Of a DNA stretch of 64,000 nt, positions 1 to 11,380 are shown one piece after another. Within the stretch, counting starts at the first letter, position 1. Every line of letters begins with the position of its first letter. The stretch lies in NCBI RefSeq assembly GCF_003086295.3, contig NC_092047.1:117902449-117966448 (forward strand), given 5' to 3'. The DNA is from Arachis hypogaea (Eukaryota > Streptophyta > Magnoliopsida > Fabales > Fabaceae). The position numbers and the translations under genes were made by a program. The notes under the pieces were generated by a model. It saw nothing but the letters and a program-made list of their open reading frames with translations, was not told where the DNA came from and did not search any database.

Positions 1-3000
1 TTGCAATTAAGCAATGGTGTACAGAAATAATGAAGTGTGTCAGAAAGAGAACCAATTATATCTTAACAAAAAAATTTGAATCAACAAACTTTGATAGAAA
101 TAATAAAAAAAGGTGTACTAGGCCAAAACAAGTTCAGGTTGAATCAAAGAAGTACAAAGTTCACAAAGAATGTAACCAAAGTCAATGGCAATTTTTACAT
201 AGATTTAAGAGAATGATTAGGGACACGATCAGGCAAGAGAAGAATCAAATCAAAGACTTTTTCAAAGAAGATCTAGAACAAGAATTCGAGGAGAATACTA
301 GAAGATATGATGTATCACAGTAAAGCAAGTTCAGATTACATCAAGAAGTTATATAGTTCACGTAAAGGAATGAAACGTCAACACCTGTGTTGTTGAGAAT
401 TTATGGGATAGCCAAAAGCATGATCAAATCGAGATATGCATAAGATGTAGGACATGAAACAAAATAATCAAATTTCATTCAACAAGAATTGAAACAAGAA
501 ACTCCTGACATGAAATATAGAGGAATGAACGATATGTCAAATCACGCAGCACGATTATAACGCATATTTCAACACAAACTATCCCAAGAAGAACACCTAA
601 CATTCCCAAACTTAACGATTACCATTACTAAAAGAAACGAAGGAGTTTAGAACTACTATTTCTCGCCGGTTATAATTTCTAGCCCTCTGTATGCATCATG
701 CTCAACAATCATACCACAAGATGTGACAACACTAGATAGAATATAGAATTTTCTTTTTACAACAAAACTAGAAAGCGAACAAAACAAAACAAAGCCCAGC
801 AGAACAATATCACCATAGCATAAGAGCCTTTAGAGCATAAGTAAATGTTGAAATCACCGAAAAAATTTCACCATTTTCCTTATTCCATAACCATTCCTCA
901 CATCATCATCAAGACTCTAAAAAGGCCAAAAATTATGAGAATATTGCAAATAACTGAGATAGCATATTAGAAAAAAGACATAGATGTTGCATCTAAAATT
1001 AGAAGCTAGGATATATAAAAATATAGTATTACCTAGAGATTTCTACTTCTAAACATCAACAACAATAACAAAACGAAATATTCAAACACAATCAATCAAA
1101 GTATAGTAATAAAGGAAAAATTTAAAACGAGCAAATGCAACATATGAAAAAAAATCCGAAATAAATGAACCAACTAAAAATAGGAAACTCATGAAAAGAA
1201 AAGAAAATATTGATAAATTTTACATTTCCAAGATCAAACTATGATCAATTCACACCCATCATTCTCAAATTAACAAGTTATGATGAAACAACTCAAGATT
1301 AAATCCAGTGACTCAAAATGAACCCATCGGTTTATTTAGAGTTTAGACATCTCCAATTTTCCTACATTGCAAACAAGAACCAAAGCTGTCCAAAAATTAG
1401 GAAAGTCAATTTTATTTTATTTTATATTTTTTTTACAATGCCTACTTTATAATAATCCGTGAATATAATAAGGGAAAAAACTCATATAAAGAATTTGTTC
1501 AACTTTAAGGAATTAGATATCCAATCTTTTCCATCTGAAATCGCCAGAAATTTTTTTCAATATCTAAGACCTACAATCTCAATCTCACAAACCCAAAAAA
1601 CCAATCTCCCCAAATTCTGAGAATAAGGACAATAATTGAGAACAGAAGAATTTTCAAAAAAAAAAAAAAGGTCAAGAAAATCTTCAAGTTTCACATCTTA
1701 GCCAAAAAGCACGATTTATCTTTTACTCACCAACAAAAAGCAATCATTCACGATTTATATTTCACCTTCACAGAGTAGACCACGTTCCTTCATAATGAAT
1801 AAATTGAGATCCACTCAAGCAAATATCTAATTTAAAATTAAATTCAAACAACAAAGTAGTAGTACTACTATCACAGTTACAATTATATATTTGAAATCAG
1901 CTAATAAAAAAAATAAAAGACAAACATCACCAAAACAAATAAAATTATAAGAGCTGATTCTAACACACCCTCATTCATACATAAACGAAATTTTTGTCAT
2001 GATAATACACATAAAATAGGTTGTTTGAGCTGCCCTTTAATAAGTTATTCGCGTCTAAATGTAATCCACTGTTGCAACAATGAAATCAAGCATAGCACAG
2101 AATTATTAAAAGACACAGACACATTGGCTGTGGTGTGCACTTCTAAAATCAGACCAACCAAACTATTTCAGTTTCAAAATAATGAACATGATCATAAAAA
2201 TTCACTTGAAAATATGAAGTCATTTCGACATGGTCAAGAAAAAGTATTTCTTAATCTAACTAATGATAAGCCTAAAGAAAGTATAAAGGTAGTATAATAG
2301 AAAACCTTTTGAGCTTTACTTCCATCTAACTAGAATGGAAGGGATCCCTAGTGAATAGATGAAAAGTTGTGTGAACTAATAAAATATTATATTGTAAGCA
2401 TCTAAAAAAGTTAAACAATTTCTCTCCTTGCTCCTCAATTTAAGTCTCTGCAAAATTGGCTCTCACCTTTTTTTTCAAGTGCATTAACAAAGAACAGTTC
2501 ATATTTATATATAATCAAAAAGGTAGGAACGTGTATGAATTTAGGGACAATGTTTTTGTTTTCCTGCCCTTACAACCAAAGAGAACTTGAAACACACTAT
2601 TTTGAAATTGACCGCATTTCTATCAATCTATTTTTCTTTGTTTGTGTATTCAACCATTTTTCTTGAACACATCTCAAATATATAATTCCATGAACATGAA
2701 ACCAGCAAGGAGAAAACAAAACAATATTCAATCAGGACCATACATAGTAGAAACGTACAATTAGAGACAATCACCTAAAATTCAAATAACCCCTTATTCA
2801 ATCTAGCCACACAAATAGATTCCTAAAAACCAGTAGTTGCTGAATATACTCCCTAATTTGTTGTCATCATTTCAAAAGCCTTAACCTCTTCATTCAAGTA
2901 TCATATATCTCTTAAAAATCTCTTGAAATAACTAATTTCTTTCACAAGCATCACATTTCGCAGAAATCATCAGAATTAAGCAACAATAGAAAAATCATAG

Positions 3001-3848
3001 AACTCACAACAATTTCATGACAAAAAAGTCATGTCCAGCATCACAATACCATAATAGAACCAGATCATCAAACTAGAAAAATTCAAATACACTTCTAGAT
3101 TAGAAAGACCTTTGATCCATCTAATTAATCACCCAAATAATTCATTATACCTAAGCAAATAAAATCATCAATTTGACAAACAACAATAACACTTCATTCA
3201 TATGTTCATCGCATAATTCTTTTCCTTGAGCAATTGAATAACAGTTTTCAAGGTTATTGATTCAAAAGAAAGAATCACGAGTGGTTCAAAATTATGTTAG
3301 TTTCAAAGATCATCAACATAAGAAGAACAAACTTGTTTTATCGAAATCCAGAACAAAGTATCTCAATCAGCAACTAAGTAAATACACAATCCACATATCT
3401 AATTACAGTTCTATAAAAGGAATAAGATAATAATTCACAGCAAAAACATATAAAATCTTTTAGATCATGGATGAAATCTTGAAATCGGAAACCATATAAA
3501 ACAACATAAAGATGAAGAAAACTAAAGCATATATTCACAAAAGCGAGGATGAGTAGAACCAGCTAGAAGATAGAGAATTGAAACCGAAACCATTGTACCA
3601 ACGCGTTCAAAATAACCTACTAAAGCATAGGTTAAGATTGGGAATAAGAAAATGATAGGAGTAGCAAGAAGTGGCAGAGGACGCAAGATCACAATAACCA
3701 AAAGACAACAATGACATAGAGAGGACAAAGATGACATTCCTATAGGCCTCTGATAGTATCACAATTCGTACAAATAGGCGCGCTTCTATTCATACAATTT
3801 TGATCCTACTGTAGGACACTTGCTCCATATTTCACAGGTTAACCTAAA

Positions 3849-3860
3849 GCTTTAATACCA
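3849..3860 (-). other. Degenerate primer binding site of LARD, left copy
   Basis: On the minus strand this reads TGGTATTAAAGC, three bases from the LTR edge. The intact gypsy element has TGGTATCAGAGC at the same place, the complement of the initiator-Met tRNA 3' end. The two substitutions fit an old element. Confidence 0.7.
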
Positions 3861-3863
3861 CTT

Positions 3864-5754
3864 TGTCACGACTCAAAATGAGCCATGACCGGCGCTCAGT
3901 AGAATATTCTCATAGCAAGTCTAACATACTCGGTGCATATCATTACTCTTGAATTCTCACCTAGTCAAGTATTTGTTCTTGAAAAATATTTAGAAAAAAT
4001 GGGAAGTTTTGCATCTCAGTGATTAGACAATACATCTATAATCAATATGAGACCATATAAACATTATTATCAAAGTAATTTTAATTAGAAAATAATAGTT
4101 AATAATCATAAGTGAATCAATAAGGAATTTCTCATACAGAAATCAAATCAAAAGTCCACACTTGGGCGGCTCCACCTCTATGGGTAGCCCTTTCCTCTAG
4201 TGTGTCCGTACGGAATAACAGATCCAACGTGTGGCCTATACGTTAGGCTAGCAACGTCCCTACTAGTTGAGGTCTGAGCCAGATGCATCTAGGTTAATGT
4301 CATAATCGCCGTTAACTACGATTTTTTAATACGAGCCTCTCAAACCAAATCAAAACATATAGTTTCAAATACAATAAATCTCTAATCTTTCAAATATATA
4401 GGGTATCAAATCAAATCGAATTAGATAATACTTTTTCATAAGAAATTTTTTTAATCATATTTTTTCAATCATAAAAACATATTTCACAATTTCGAAGTAC
4501 ATGAATGACAATAAATACTTCAATACTTCAAACGTATATATTCGAATAAAATCAAATATGATAAAATAATATAAAATTTTATCCAACATATATATAGTCT
4601 CATGTAAAATTTTTAAGGTATGAGATTTATAAAAATAATTATTCAATTATAATAAATCAATCACTCTAATCAGATCAAAGTTTTTTTAACAGTAGTTTTT
4701 TTAAACATAATTAGAAACTCAAAATAGTATAAACCAAACACTTACCTATTATAAATATAAATCCTACTCACAACGTGTTCTTAAGAGATCAAAAGACCAA
4801 ATTCGAAGTGTCAAATTAAAAGGTAAAAATGGTTAACATAGAATGAACCGAAAGAACACAAAATTTAGAATAGCAACAACAATTCTCAGTTTTTAACTGT
4901 AGCAACATCAACAACATCCCTAGTAGCAACATGGGAAAAGCACGGTAATAATAGCAGCAAATCCAACCGTTTATGATGATTTAAAACTGAGCAAAGACAG
5001 AAAGAGAAATCAAGTAGGATAGGACACAGTTAATAGTGGAGCTTTATGGTAAGACAAGGCAAAACAAGCTTAGTCTTATGGTCTTACCAAAGGAAACAAG
5101 GGATGGAGCATTAGCAGCTCCGGTGACCCTGTCCAGCGTCAACGGTGAAGGACACGGCAGAATAACGATGGCGGCGGTTCCTCTCCTTTGGCAGTGACTC
5201 CCGCAGCAGCACTACAAGCTCTGACAAACAGGGAGACGCAGGGGTCAACCGCAGTGAAGCAGAGTAGAGGCGGAGGTAGCTTCGAGTTGCACCAGCGGTG
5301 AGCTTCGGCGACGGCAATGTCTCCTTCCGACGCGGCCCCTTCGACGGCGACGACCGTAACTCCAGCGACGAGTCCCAGCAGCGACGATAGTGGTGCTGCC
5401 TTCTCTCTATCCATCTCTCTCCTTGTTCATCTCTCTCTCTCTCTCTGCCTCTATAACTCGACGGCGGCGACGGCTTCCCTTTGCTTCGCCAGTGCCGTCA
5501 TCTGCTTCTCTTCTCCTCTCGATGTCTTTCCCACTCCCTCTTCTTTATTTCTTTCTTTTTCTTTTGTTCGGACTTCAGAGTGTGTGTTTGTGTGTGAGTG
5601 AGTAAGTGTGACCGAGTTTAATTTTGGAATTAGGGTTAGGATTTGGTAAAAACAATAAGTATAGGATAGGAATTTTGATAAAATTAGAGGGTATGATAGC
5701 AATTAAAAAAATCAAATATAAAATATTTCAGAAAAAGCTTGGAAGAACGTTACA
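3864..5754 (-). repeat. LTR of LARD element, left copy
   Basis: Read on the minus strand the LTR starts TGTAACG and ends with TGACA, and is 1891 bases long. It shares blocks with the LTRs of the intact gypsy element: the start on the plus strand (TGTCA.GAC...AGCCATGAC.GGCGCTCA) and the stretch around 4161-4325 with CTCCACCTCTA, GATGCATCTAGGTTAA and CGTTAACTACG. The part at about 5100-5470 is unusually GC-rich and is followed by a CT dinucleotide run. Small overlapping frames in that GC-rich part are not supported as genes. Confidence 0.85.
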
Positions 5755-5759
5755 CTTTT

Positions 5760-6117
5760 GGGAGAAATTAGAAGAGTGAATCCCTTCATTCTCTTCTCCC
5801 TTCCTATTTTCTATATATAAAGTATAAACATTCATCATATGCACACCGATTTGCAATGCAATGATTATGTGGCAGCATATGTTGATGGCTCTTGAGAAGG
5901 TTTTGAACTAGGCCAATTTGTTGATAGGCACCAAACAGTATCCCATTAACTAAGCAAAAATAAATTTATCTGCAAAACTTTAGTTCATGTGTCCGAAATT
6001 TATTATCAAATGGTAAATTATATTTTTTCCATTAATTAATTTGGATGTCAAGACTCATGCAATCAATTTTTCTTAGAACAATAAGAAGGACTGTGATACA
6101 ATATGAAAATGGTGAAT
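5760..6117. promoter_or_regulatory. Module 1 spacer with conserved TATA element
   Basis: No gene is visible here. A TATA element, CTATATATAA at 5811-5820, is conserved at the same place in all four modules (18667, 36542, 60772). Read on the minus strand it is followed, in modules without an insertion, by a CT-rich stretch typical of plant 5' leaders, pointing toward a CNL gene about 0.9 kb further on. Read on the plus strand it faces the NF-YA remnant. Which gene it served cannot be decided from sequence alone; the CNL is favoured because the CT-rich leader is on that strand. In this copy the LARD separates it from whatever CNL lies to the left. Confidence 0.35.
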
Positions 6118-6122
6118 ATTAT

Positions 6123-6378
6123 AATTGAAGTGTTTGAATGTATTATATTATAAAATGTACAGGGAATCAGCCTCTTTATAGAGGAATTACAGAAATAGAA
6201 ATAACTAGAAAATAGGAAAAAAGGAAAAAATACTAGCCTAAAATAAAGGAAAGATTTCTAATCATAAAATCCCTAAAATTAAGCTAAACCCAAAAAGGAA
6301 AAGATTTATAATTAATTCTATTTACATAAGATTCATAAAAGGAATTAGGAATCTGATTTTGATTTGATTTAGTCAACA
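6123..6378 (-). repeat. 3' LTR of copia-1
   Basis: 256 bases, apparently identical to the right LTR. On the minus strand it begins TGTTGACT. The empty-site comparison puts its other end at TTCAATT rather than at the usual CA, because the target repeat ATTAT abuts AATTGAAG on the plus strand. Confidence 0.93.
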
Positions 6379-6390
6379 CTCCCCCTCAAG
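6379..6390 (-). other. Polypurine tract of copia-1
   Basis: On the minus strand a purine-rich stretch, GCTTGAGGGGGAG-like, sits directly before the 3' LTR. This is the expected plus-strand priming site for reverse transcription. It overlaps the last codons of the polyprotein. Confidence 0.8.
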
Positions 6391-9300
6391 CTGGCTTGAA
6401 GATATCATTCATTGACAGCTTGCTTATTATGCTATCAAAAGTCTTCTTGAGTAATCCTTTAGTTAGAATATCTGCTAATTGTTCCGTGGTTGGAACATAT
6501 GAGATGCAAATCTGTCCTCTCTCAATCTTTTCCCTGATAAAATGCTTGTCAACTTCAACATGTTTAGTTCTATCATGCAACACTAGATTATGAGAAATGG
6601 AAATTGCAGATTTGTTGTCACAATACAACCGCATTGGTGGAGAAATGGAAACTTTTAGTTCTCGTAGGATTTTCTCTACCCATATTGCTTCACATATTCC
6701 ATGAGCCACTGCTCTAAACTCAGCTTCTGCACTACTTCGTGCCACAACACTCTGTTTTTTACTCCTCCAACTAACCAGGTTTCCGCCAACAAAAGTACAA
6801 TACCCAGATGTTGACCTTCTATCCATGACATTCCCAGCCCAATCTGCATCTGTATAAGCTTCTACTTGAAGGTGTCCATGCTTTTTATAGAGTAACCCTT
6901 TCCCAGGCGACCCTTTCAAGTACCTTAGGATTCTAAAGACAGCATCCATGTGTTCTTGACCAGGTGAATGCATAAACTGGCTTACCATGCTCACAGCAAA
7001 GGCTATATCCGGACGTGTATGGGATAAATAGATTAGCCTCCCTACCAACCGCTGATATCTCCCTTTGTCCATTACATTTTCTGGTTCAGCTGGCTTCAAT
7101 TTTAAGTTAGGCTCTATAGGTGTTTCAGCAGCTTTACAACCAAGTAATCCCGTCTCTTTTAAAAGATCTAGGATGTACTTTCGTTGGTTCATAAAAATGC
7201 CTTCCTTAGACCTTGCAAATTCAATTCCAAGGAAGTATTTTAATGAGCCAAGTTCTTTGATTTCAAATGCTTTGGCAAGCTTCTCCTTCAAGTCTTTTAG
7301 CTCCAAAAAGTCATCACCTGTCAGAATAATGTCATCCACATATACAATTAAGATGGCAGTTTTATTAGCTGCTGAATGCTTATAGAAAAATGTATGGTCA
7401 GCTTGGCTTTGAGTATAACCAAGTCCCTTCACCACCATTCCAAGTCGTTCAAACCAAGCTCTTGGGGATTGTTTCAATCCATAGAGAGATTTCTTTAGTT
7501 TGCACACTTTATTCCTCCCTAGTTCAGCTTCAAATCCAGGTGGAAGTTTCATGAACACCTCTTCCTCTAGTTCCCCATTCAGGAAAGCATTCTTTATATC
7601 CAATTGGTATAAAGGCCAATTGTAATTCGCAGCAAGAAATAAGAGAATCCGCACAGAACTGAGTTTGGCAACTGGAGCAAAAGTCTCTCGATAGTCTACT
7701 CCATAGGTTTGTGTATATCCCCTAGCTACTAACCTAGCCTTATACCTCTCTATGCTTCCATCAGCATTGCATTTGATGGTAAAAACCCACCTGCAGCCAA
7801 CCAATTTTGTATTCTGTGGCAGATCTACAATCTCCCAAGTTTCATTTTTCTTGAGTGCATGCCACTCTTCCATCACTGCTAATTTCCAGTTGGGATCATC
7901 TAGTGCTTCCTCTATGTTCCTAGGCTCAAACAGATTTGTAATTTTAGAAGTAAAAGCTCGATGTTTTTGAGAGAGATTTTGGTAAGAGACATAATTGGAA
8001 ATAGGATGGTTGGTGCTGGTTTTAAGTACCTTTTTGGTGCAGGTTCTGGTTTCTTTCCTAAGGGCTATTGGCAAATTATTATTAGAAGTGACAATTTCAG
8101 ATTTACCTGGAAGTTCCTGAAGTACTACAGTTGAGCCGTCTTCCGGGTTTTCAGATTGGGTTGGTACAGAGATGATGGGCTGGTCTCTAGTCTTCTTGGG
8201 ATATTTCCGAACATAACACCGAAGCTCCTTTTCTTGTGGTATTTCTTTTCCTGTTTGGATTCCAACTAATTCTGGCACAATTTCAGAATTGGTTTTCATA
8301 TCTTGTTTTGCAATTGTTTCAGAATTTACTTGATTAGTGAAAGTTGTATCCTCAATATGTAAGATAGGAGTAGGTAAAGGTTCATGCAAAAAATTTTCTT
8401 CCCTTAGACTCTCCCCTTGAAGAGAATTTTTTTGAAAAAAGGTTTCATGTTCCAAAAAAGTAACATCCATACTTACATGAAATTTCTTGGTGTGTGGATT
8501 GAAACATTTATAACCCTTTTGACTTGGGGAATAGCCAATAAAAATGCATTTTTCTGCCCTTGGATCAAGTTTACTTCGATATGAAGGTGTATGTAAAAAC
8601 ACAGTGCAACCAAATACTTTTAAAGGTGAGTCAGAATGCAATCTACATGCTGGAAAATTCTTTTTGAAAGTATCCAACGGTGTGCAGTAATTTAACACAC
8701 GTGTGGGCATTCGATTTATGAGATAGGCTGCTGTTAGAACAGCATCTCCCCATAAATACTTTGGAACATTACCCTCAAACATAATGGCACGTGCTACTTC
8801 AAGAAGGTGTTTATTCTTCCTTTCAGCAATGCCATTTTGTTGGGGTGTATTGGGGCATGTAGATTGATGTTGAATACCTTTCTTTTGAAGAAATTCACCA
8901 AGATTTTTATTAAAGTATTCAGTGCCATTATCACTTCTTAATATTGAAATTTTTGTGTCAAATTGTGTTTCTACCATTGTTGAAAAATACTGAAAAATTT
9001 TAGAAACCTCAGATTTTTCATGCATGAGATAGATCCAACATAGTCGTGTGTGGTCATCAATAAAAGTTACAAACCATTTTTTTCCAAATTGAGTTGTTAT
9101 TTTCGATGGACCCCATACATCACTATGAATCAAGTGGAAAGGTTTAGATGCATGATAAGGTTGAGAGTAATAAGGAACTCTATGACTCTTTGAACGAATA
9201 CAACTTTCACATTTAAGTAAGGAAGAATCAATATTTTTAAACAAACTTGGAAACAAGTGTTTGAGATATGGAAAACTAGGGTGTCCTAGTCTATTGTGCC

Positions 9301-10810
9301 AGAGAATTATTTGGTTCTTTATAGGCATAGAACTTATACCACTAAATCCTTGAGCTATTTTATCCTCCGAAATATCCTCAAAGTGATAAAGCCCATCCAT
9401 CATCTTAGCACTGCCAATCATCTTCCCCGAAGTCCGGTCCTGAAAAATACCATGAGTGTCAAAGAATGTCACAGCACAATTGGAATCCTTGCAGATTTTA
9501 CTAATAGAGAGAAGATTACAAGAAAGCTTTGGTACATGTAGGACATTTCTTAGGTCAATGTTTTTGGACAGTTTAATTGTACCTTTTCCAGCAATAGATG
9601 AAAAACTACCATCAGCAACTCTAATTTTTTCATTTTCAAAGCAAGGAGAATAAGTTTTAAATAAAGGGGAGAGGCTGGTCATATGGTCAGATGCACCTGA
9701 ATCGACAATCCATGGTGCATTCAAGTTTGAGGTGCAGTTAAGGGACATAGGAATACTAAAATTACCTGTTTGAGCCAAAGAACCACTAGGAGTACTAGAC
9801 ACAGAACTGGAATTTAACAGCCTTATGAGCTGCTCAACCTGTTCCTTACTCAATGATGATTTTTCAGCCTCATGAGCAGTTGGGGTAGAGCGTATTTTGA
9901 GACCAGGTTTGCTGCCTTTAAGGTGTGCTGGTTTTCCATGAATCTTCCAGCAGGTTTCTCGGGTGTGACGAGGTTTATTGCAGTGGTCACACCAAAGATT
10001 GGAGGGGTGCTTCTGATTTGATGAACTTTTAAGTGCAGCAGGTGCCACTAAAAGTGCATTAGACTCCAAAGAGGTCTGTTCAGTCTTGCCTTTTCCTATC
10101 ATCACAGCTCTACGAGTTTCCTCTCTTCTAACTTCAGCAAATACTTCTCCAATTGAGGGTAGGATTGCTCTTCCAATAATTCTGCCACGAACTTCATCTA
10201 GCTCCACGTTGAGGCCTGCAAGAAACTGGAATATCCTCCCTTCTTCCACTGTTTGTTGGTGGTGTTTGGCATCAGCGGCTGAATTCCACTTGTAGTTATT
10301 AAAGTGGTCAAGATCCTGCCACACCCGCTTCAATGTGTGGAAATATTTGGTGACATTGTCACCCCCTTGTTGAATTTCTCTAGCTTTTAGAGTAAGTTCA
10401 TAAATTTGGGATTTATTCCCAAGATCAGAGTACATCTCCTTGACACTATCCCACAATTCTTTGGCTGTGGTATAGTACATATAGTTACTGCTGATATCCT
10501 CCTCCATTGAGTTCACCAGCCATGTCATCACCATGGAATTTTCGGTATCCCACACATGATATTGTGAGTCAGTGATGTTAGGCTGGCTTCGCTCACCGGT
10601 GAGATATCTAATCTTCCCTCTTCCACGGATATACATCTGAACTGATTGAGACCACCTAAGGTAGTTTGACCCATTGAGTCGAAATGTGGTGATCTGAACT
10701 GAATGGGAGTCACCACTAACTAGTATCCGTTGCTCAGATTTTAAATCTGATGGAGTAGGAGTGGTGTTCTCCTTCTGTTCAGGATTAATGACTGAGGAAC
10801 TGTCAGCCAT
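6386..10810 (-). CDS. Ty1/copia gag-pol polyprotein, intact
   Basis: 1474 residues in one frame. Visible domains in order: N-terminal gag with the RLNGSNYLRWSQ motif near residues 44-55; a zinc knuckle C-x2-C-x4-H-x4-C at about 274-287; an aspartic protease site DSGA at about 370; the pre-integrase HNRLGH and CESC motifs; the integrase core (HSDVWGP, RSDNGTEY, PQQNGIAERKN); reverse transcriptase with the YVDD active site; and RNase H (YTDADWAGN ... SSAEAEFRA) near the C-terminus. The protease-integrase-RT-RNase H order defines copia. All catalytic motifs look intact. The start Met is about 45 bases inside the leader after the primer site. It makes the structural and enzymatic proteins for copying itself. 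Confidence 0.95.
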   Translation of the reverse strand: MADSSSVINPEQKENTTPTPSDLKSEQRILVSGDSHSVQITTFRLNGSNYLRWSQSVQMYIRGRGKIRYLTGERSQPNITDSQYHVWDTENSMVMTWLVNSMEEDISSNYMYYTTAKELWDSVKEMYSDLGNKSQIYELTLKAREIQQGGDNVTKYFHTLKRVWQDLDHFNNYKWNSAADAKHHQQTVEEGRIFQFLAGLNVELDEVRGRIIGRAILPSIGEVFAEVRREETRRAVMIGKGKTEQTSLESNALLVAPAALKSSSNQKHPSNLWCDHCNKPRHTRETCWKIHGKPAHLKGSKPGLKIRSTPTAHEAEKSSLSKEQVEQLIRLLNSSSVSSTPSGSLAQTGNFSIPMSLNCTSNLNAPWIVDSGASDHMTSLSPLFKTYSPCFENEKIRVADGSFSSIAGKGTIKLSKNIDLRNVLHVPKLSCNLLSISKICKDSNCAVTFFDTHGIFQDRTSGKMIGSAKMMDGLYHFEDISEDKIAQGFSGISSMPIKNQIILWHNRLGHPSFPYLKHLFPSLFKNIDSSLLKCESCIRSKSHRVPYYSQPYHASKPFHLIHSDVWGPSKITTQFGKKWFVTFIDDHTRLCWIYLMHEKSEVSKIFQYFSTMVETQFDTKISILRSDNGTEYFNKNLGEFLQKKGIQHQSTCPNTPQQNGIAERKNKHLLEVARAIMFEGNVPKYLWGDAVLTAAYLINRMPTRVLNYCTPLDTFKKNFPACRLHSDSPLKVFGCTVFLHTPSYRSKLDPRAEKCIFIGYSPSQKGYKCFNPHTKKFHVSMDVTFLEHETFFQKNSLQGESLREENFLHEPLPTPILHIEDTTFTNQVNSETIAKQDMKTNSEIVPELVGIQTGKEIPQEKELRCYVRKYPKKTRDQPIISVPTQSENPEDGSTVVLQELPGKSEIVTSNNNLPIALRKETRTCTKKVLKTSTNHPISNYVSYQNLSQKHRAFTSKITNLFEPRNIEEALDDPNWKLAVMEEWHALKKNETWEIVDLPQNTKLVGCRWVFTIKCNADGSIERYKARLVARGYTQTYGVDYRETFAPVAKLSSVRILLFLAANYNWPLYQLDIKNAFLNGELEEEVFMKLPPGFEAELGRNKVCKLKKSLYGLKQSPRAWFERLGMVVKGLGYTQSQADHTFFYKHSAANKTAILIVYVDDIILTGDDFLELKDLKEKLAKAFEIKELGSLKYFLGIEFARSKEGIFMNQRKYILDLLKETGLLGCKAAETPIEPNLKLKPAEPENVMDKGRYQRLVGRLIYLSHTRPDIAFAVSMVSQFMHSPGQEHMDAVFRILRYLKGSPGKGLLYKKHGHLQVEAYTDADWAGNVMDRRSTSGYCTFVGGNLVSWRSKKQSVVARSSAEAEFRAVAHGICEAIWVEKILRELKVSISPPMRLYCDNKSAISISHNLVLHDRTKHVEVDKHFIREKIERGQICISYVPTTEQLADILTKGLLKKTFDSIISKLSMNDIFKPA

Positions 10811-10843
10811 AGCTATAAATCAGAGGCACAGTGCAGAGATCCT

Positions 10844-10855
10844 GCTCTGATACCA
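10844..10855 (-). other. Primer binding site of copia-1
   Basis: On the minus strand this reads TGGTATCAGAGC, the complement of the plant initiator-Met tRNA 3' end. It directly abuts the 5' LTR if the LTR is taken to end in ATT. Confidence 0.92.
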
Positions 10856-11111
10856 AATTGAAGTGTTTGAATGTATTATATTATAAAATGTACAGGGAAT
10901 CAGCCTCTTTATAGAGGAATTACAGAAATAGAAATAACTAGAAAATAGGAAAAAAGGAAAAAATACTAGCCTAAAATAAAGGAAAGATTTCTAATCATAA
11001 AATCCCTAAAATTAAGCTAAACCCAAAAAGGAAAAGATTTATAATTAATTCTATTTACATAAGATTCATAAAAGGAATTAGGAATCTGATTTTGATTTGA
11101 TTTAGTCAACA
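10856..11111 (-). repeat. 5' LTR of copia-1
   Basis: 256 bases, apparently identical to 6123-6378. It lies directly beside the primer binding site and ends at the target repeat ATTAT (11112-11116). Confidence 0.93.
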
Positions 11112-11116
11112 ATTAT

Positions 11117-11323
11117 GATGGCAATGAAGGTGCATTTCCTGTTCCTGGTATTCTTGTGGCGCTTCCATGCAAGGTGGAGCTGCTGGACCAAAGCAGCCAT
11201 GTCCAAGAACACTTGATGAATCTTATTGAGACTCCTCTGTATATTAATCACTGTGTTATGCCTCTCTTCAATCTCTTGGATTGTGTCCATGATTGTTGTT
11301 CTCCCTTGTTTCTCAATTTCTTT
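11117..11323 (-). pseudogene. Qa-SNARE syntaxin (SYP1-like) gene scrap, module 1
   Basis: The minus strand encodes a stretch with [19 protein letters not shown] and [12 protein letters not shown], the start of the SNARE helix of plant plasma-membrane syntaxins. After a TTGCAG splice acceptor it runs into a basic stretch plus a hydrophobic segment ([10 protein letters not shown]) resembling the C-terminal membrane anchor. About 50 residues of the SNARE helix between these parts are missing, so it is a relic. The copia-1 element interrupts it in the anchor, and the remainder continues left of 6118. By eye it is closest to the SYP132 type. It lies back to back with the NF-YA remnant on the other strand. 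Confidence 0.6.
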
Positions 11324-11380
11324 CTGCAACAAAGTTTAACCTTCCCACCACATATATTCCAACATTATAATAACCAAATA

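Larger units (their letters stand above)
1..5754 (-). mobile_element. Non-autonomous LTR retrotransposon (LARD-like), right-hand part, left copy
   Basis: This is the 5' half (element on the minus strand) of the element that is complete at 52698-60715. It shows about 3.86 kb of interior DNA followed by one LTR at 3864-5754. No gag, protease, integrase or reverse transcriptase reading frame is present on either strand, only scattered frames below 100 codons. The interior next to the LTR (about 3740-3863) resembles the leader of the intact gypsy element at 33890-34014, sharing stretches such as CCTATAGGCCTCT and GGACACTTGCTCCATATT. The base pairs CTTTT at 5755-5759 form the right target-site repeat. 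The other LTR must lie left of the window. Confidence 0.85.
6123..11111 (-). mobile_element. Young intact Ty1/copia LTR retrotransposon (copia-1)
   Basis: This is a complete 4989-base element: two 256-base LTRs that look identical, a primer binding site, a purine tract and one uninterrupted polyprotein. It is flanked by the perfect 5-base target repeat ATTAT (6118-6122 and 11112-11116). The unoccupied site is visible in the sister duplication at 61079-61083 and in module 2 at 18956-18960. The insertion therefore happened after the large duplication. It split a syntaxin gene scrap. The identical LTRs and open frame suggest recent and possibly continuing competence. Confidence 0.95.

Noticed and set aside
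5139..5702. Several overlapping 70-95 codon frames on both strands
   Set aside because: They fall in the GC-rich, CT-repeat part of an LTR, differ between LTR copies by indels that shift frame, and match no known family.
7065..9653. Plus-strand frames inside copia-1
   Set aside because: Antisense shadows of the polyprotein.
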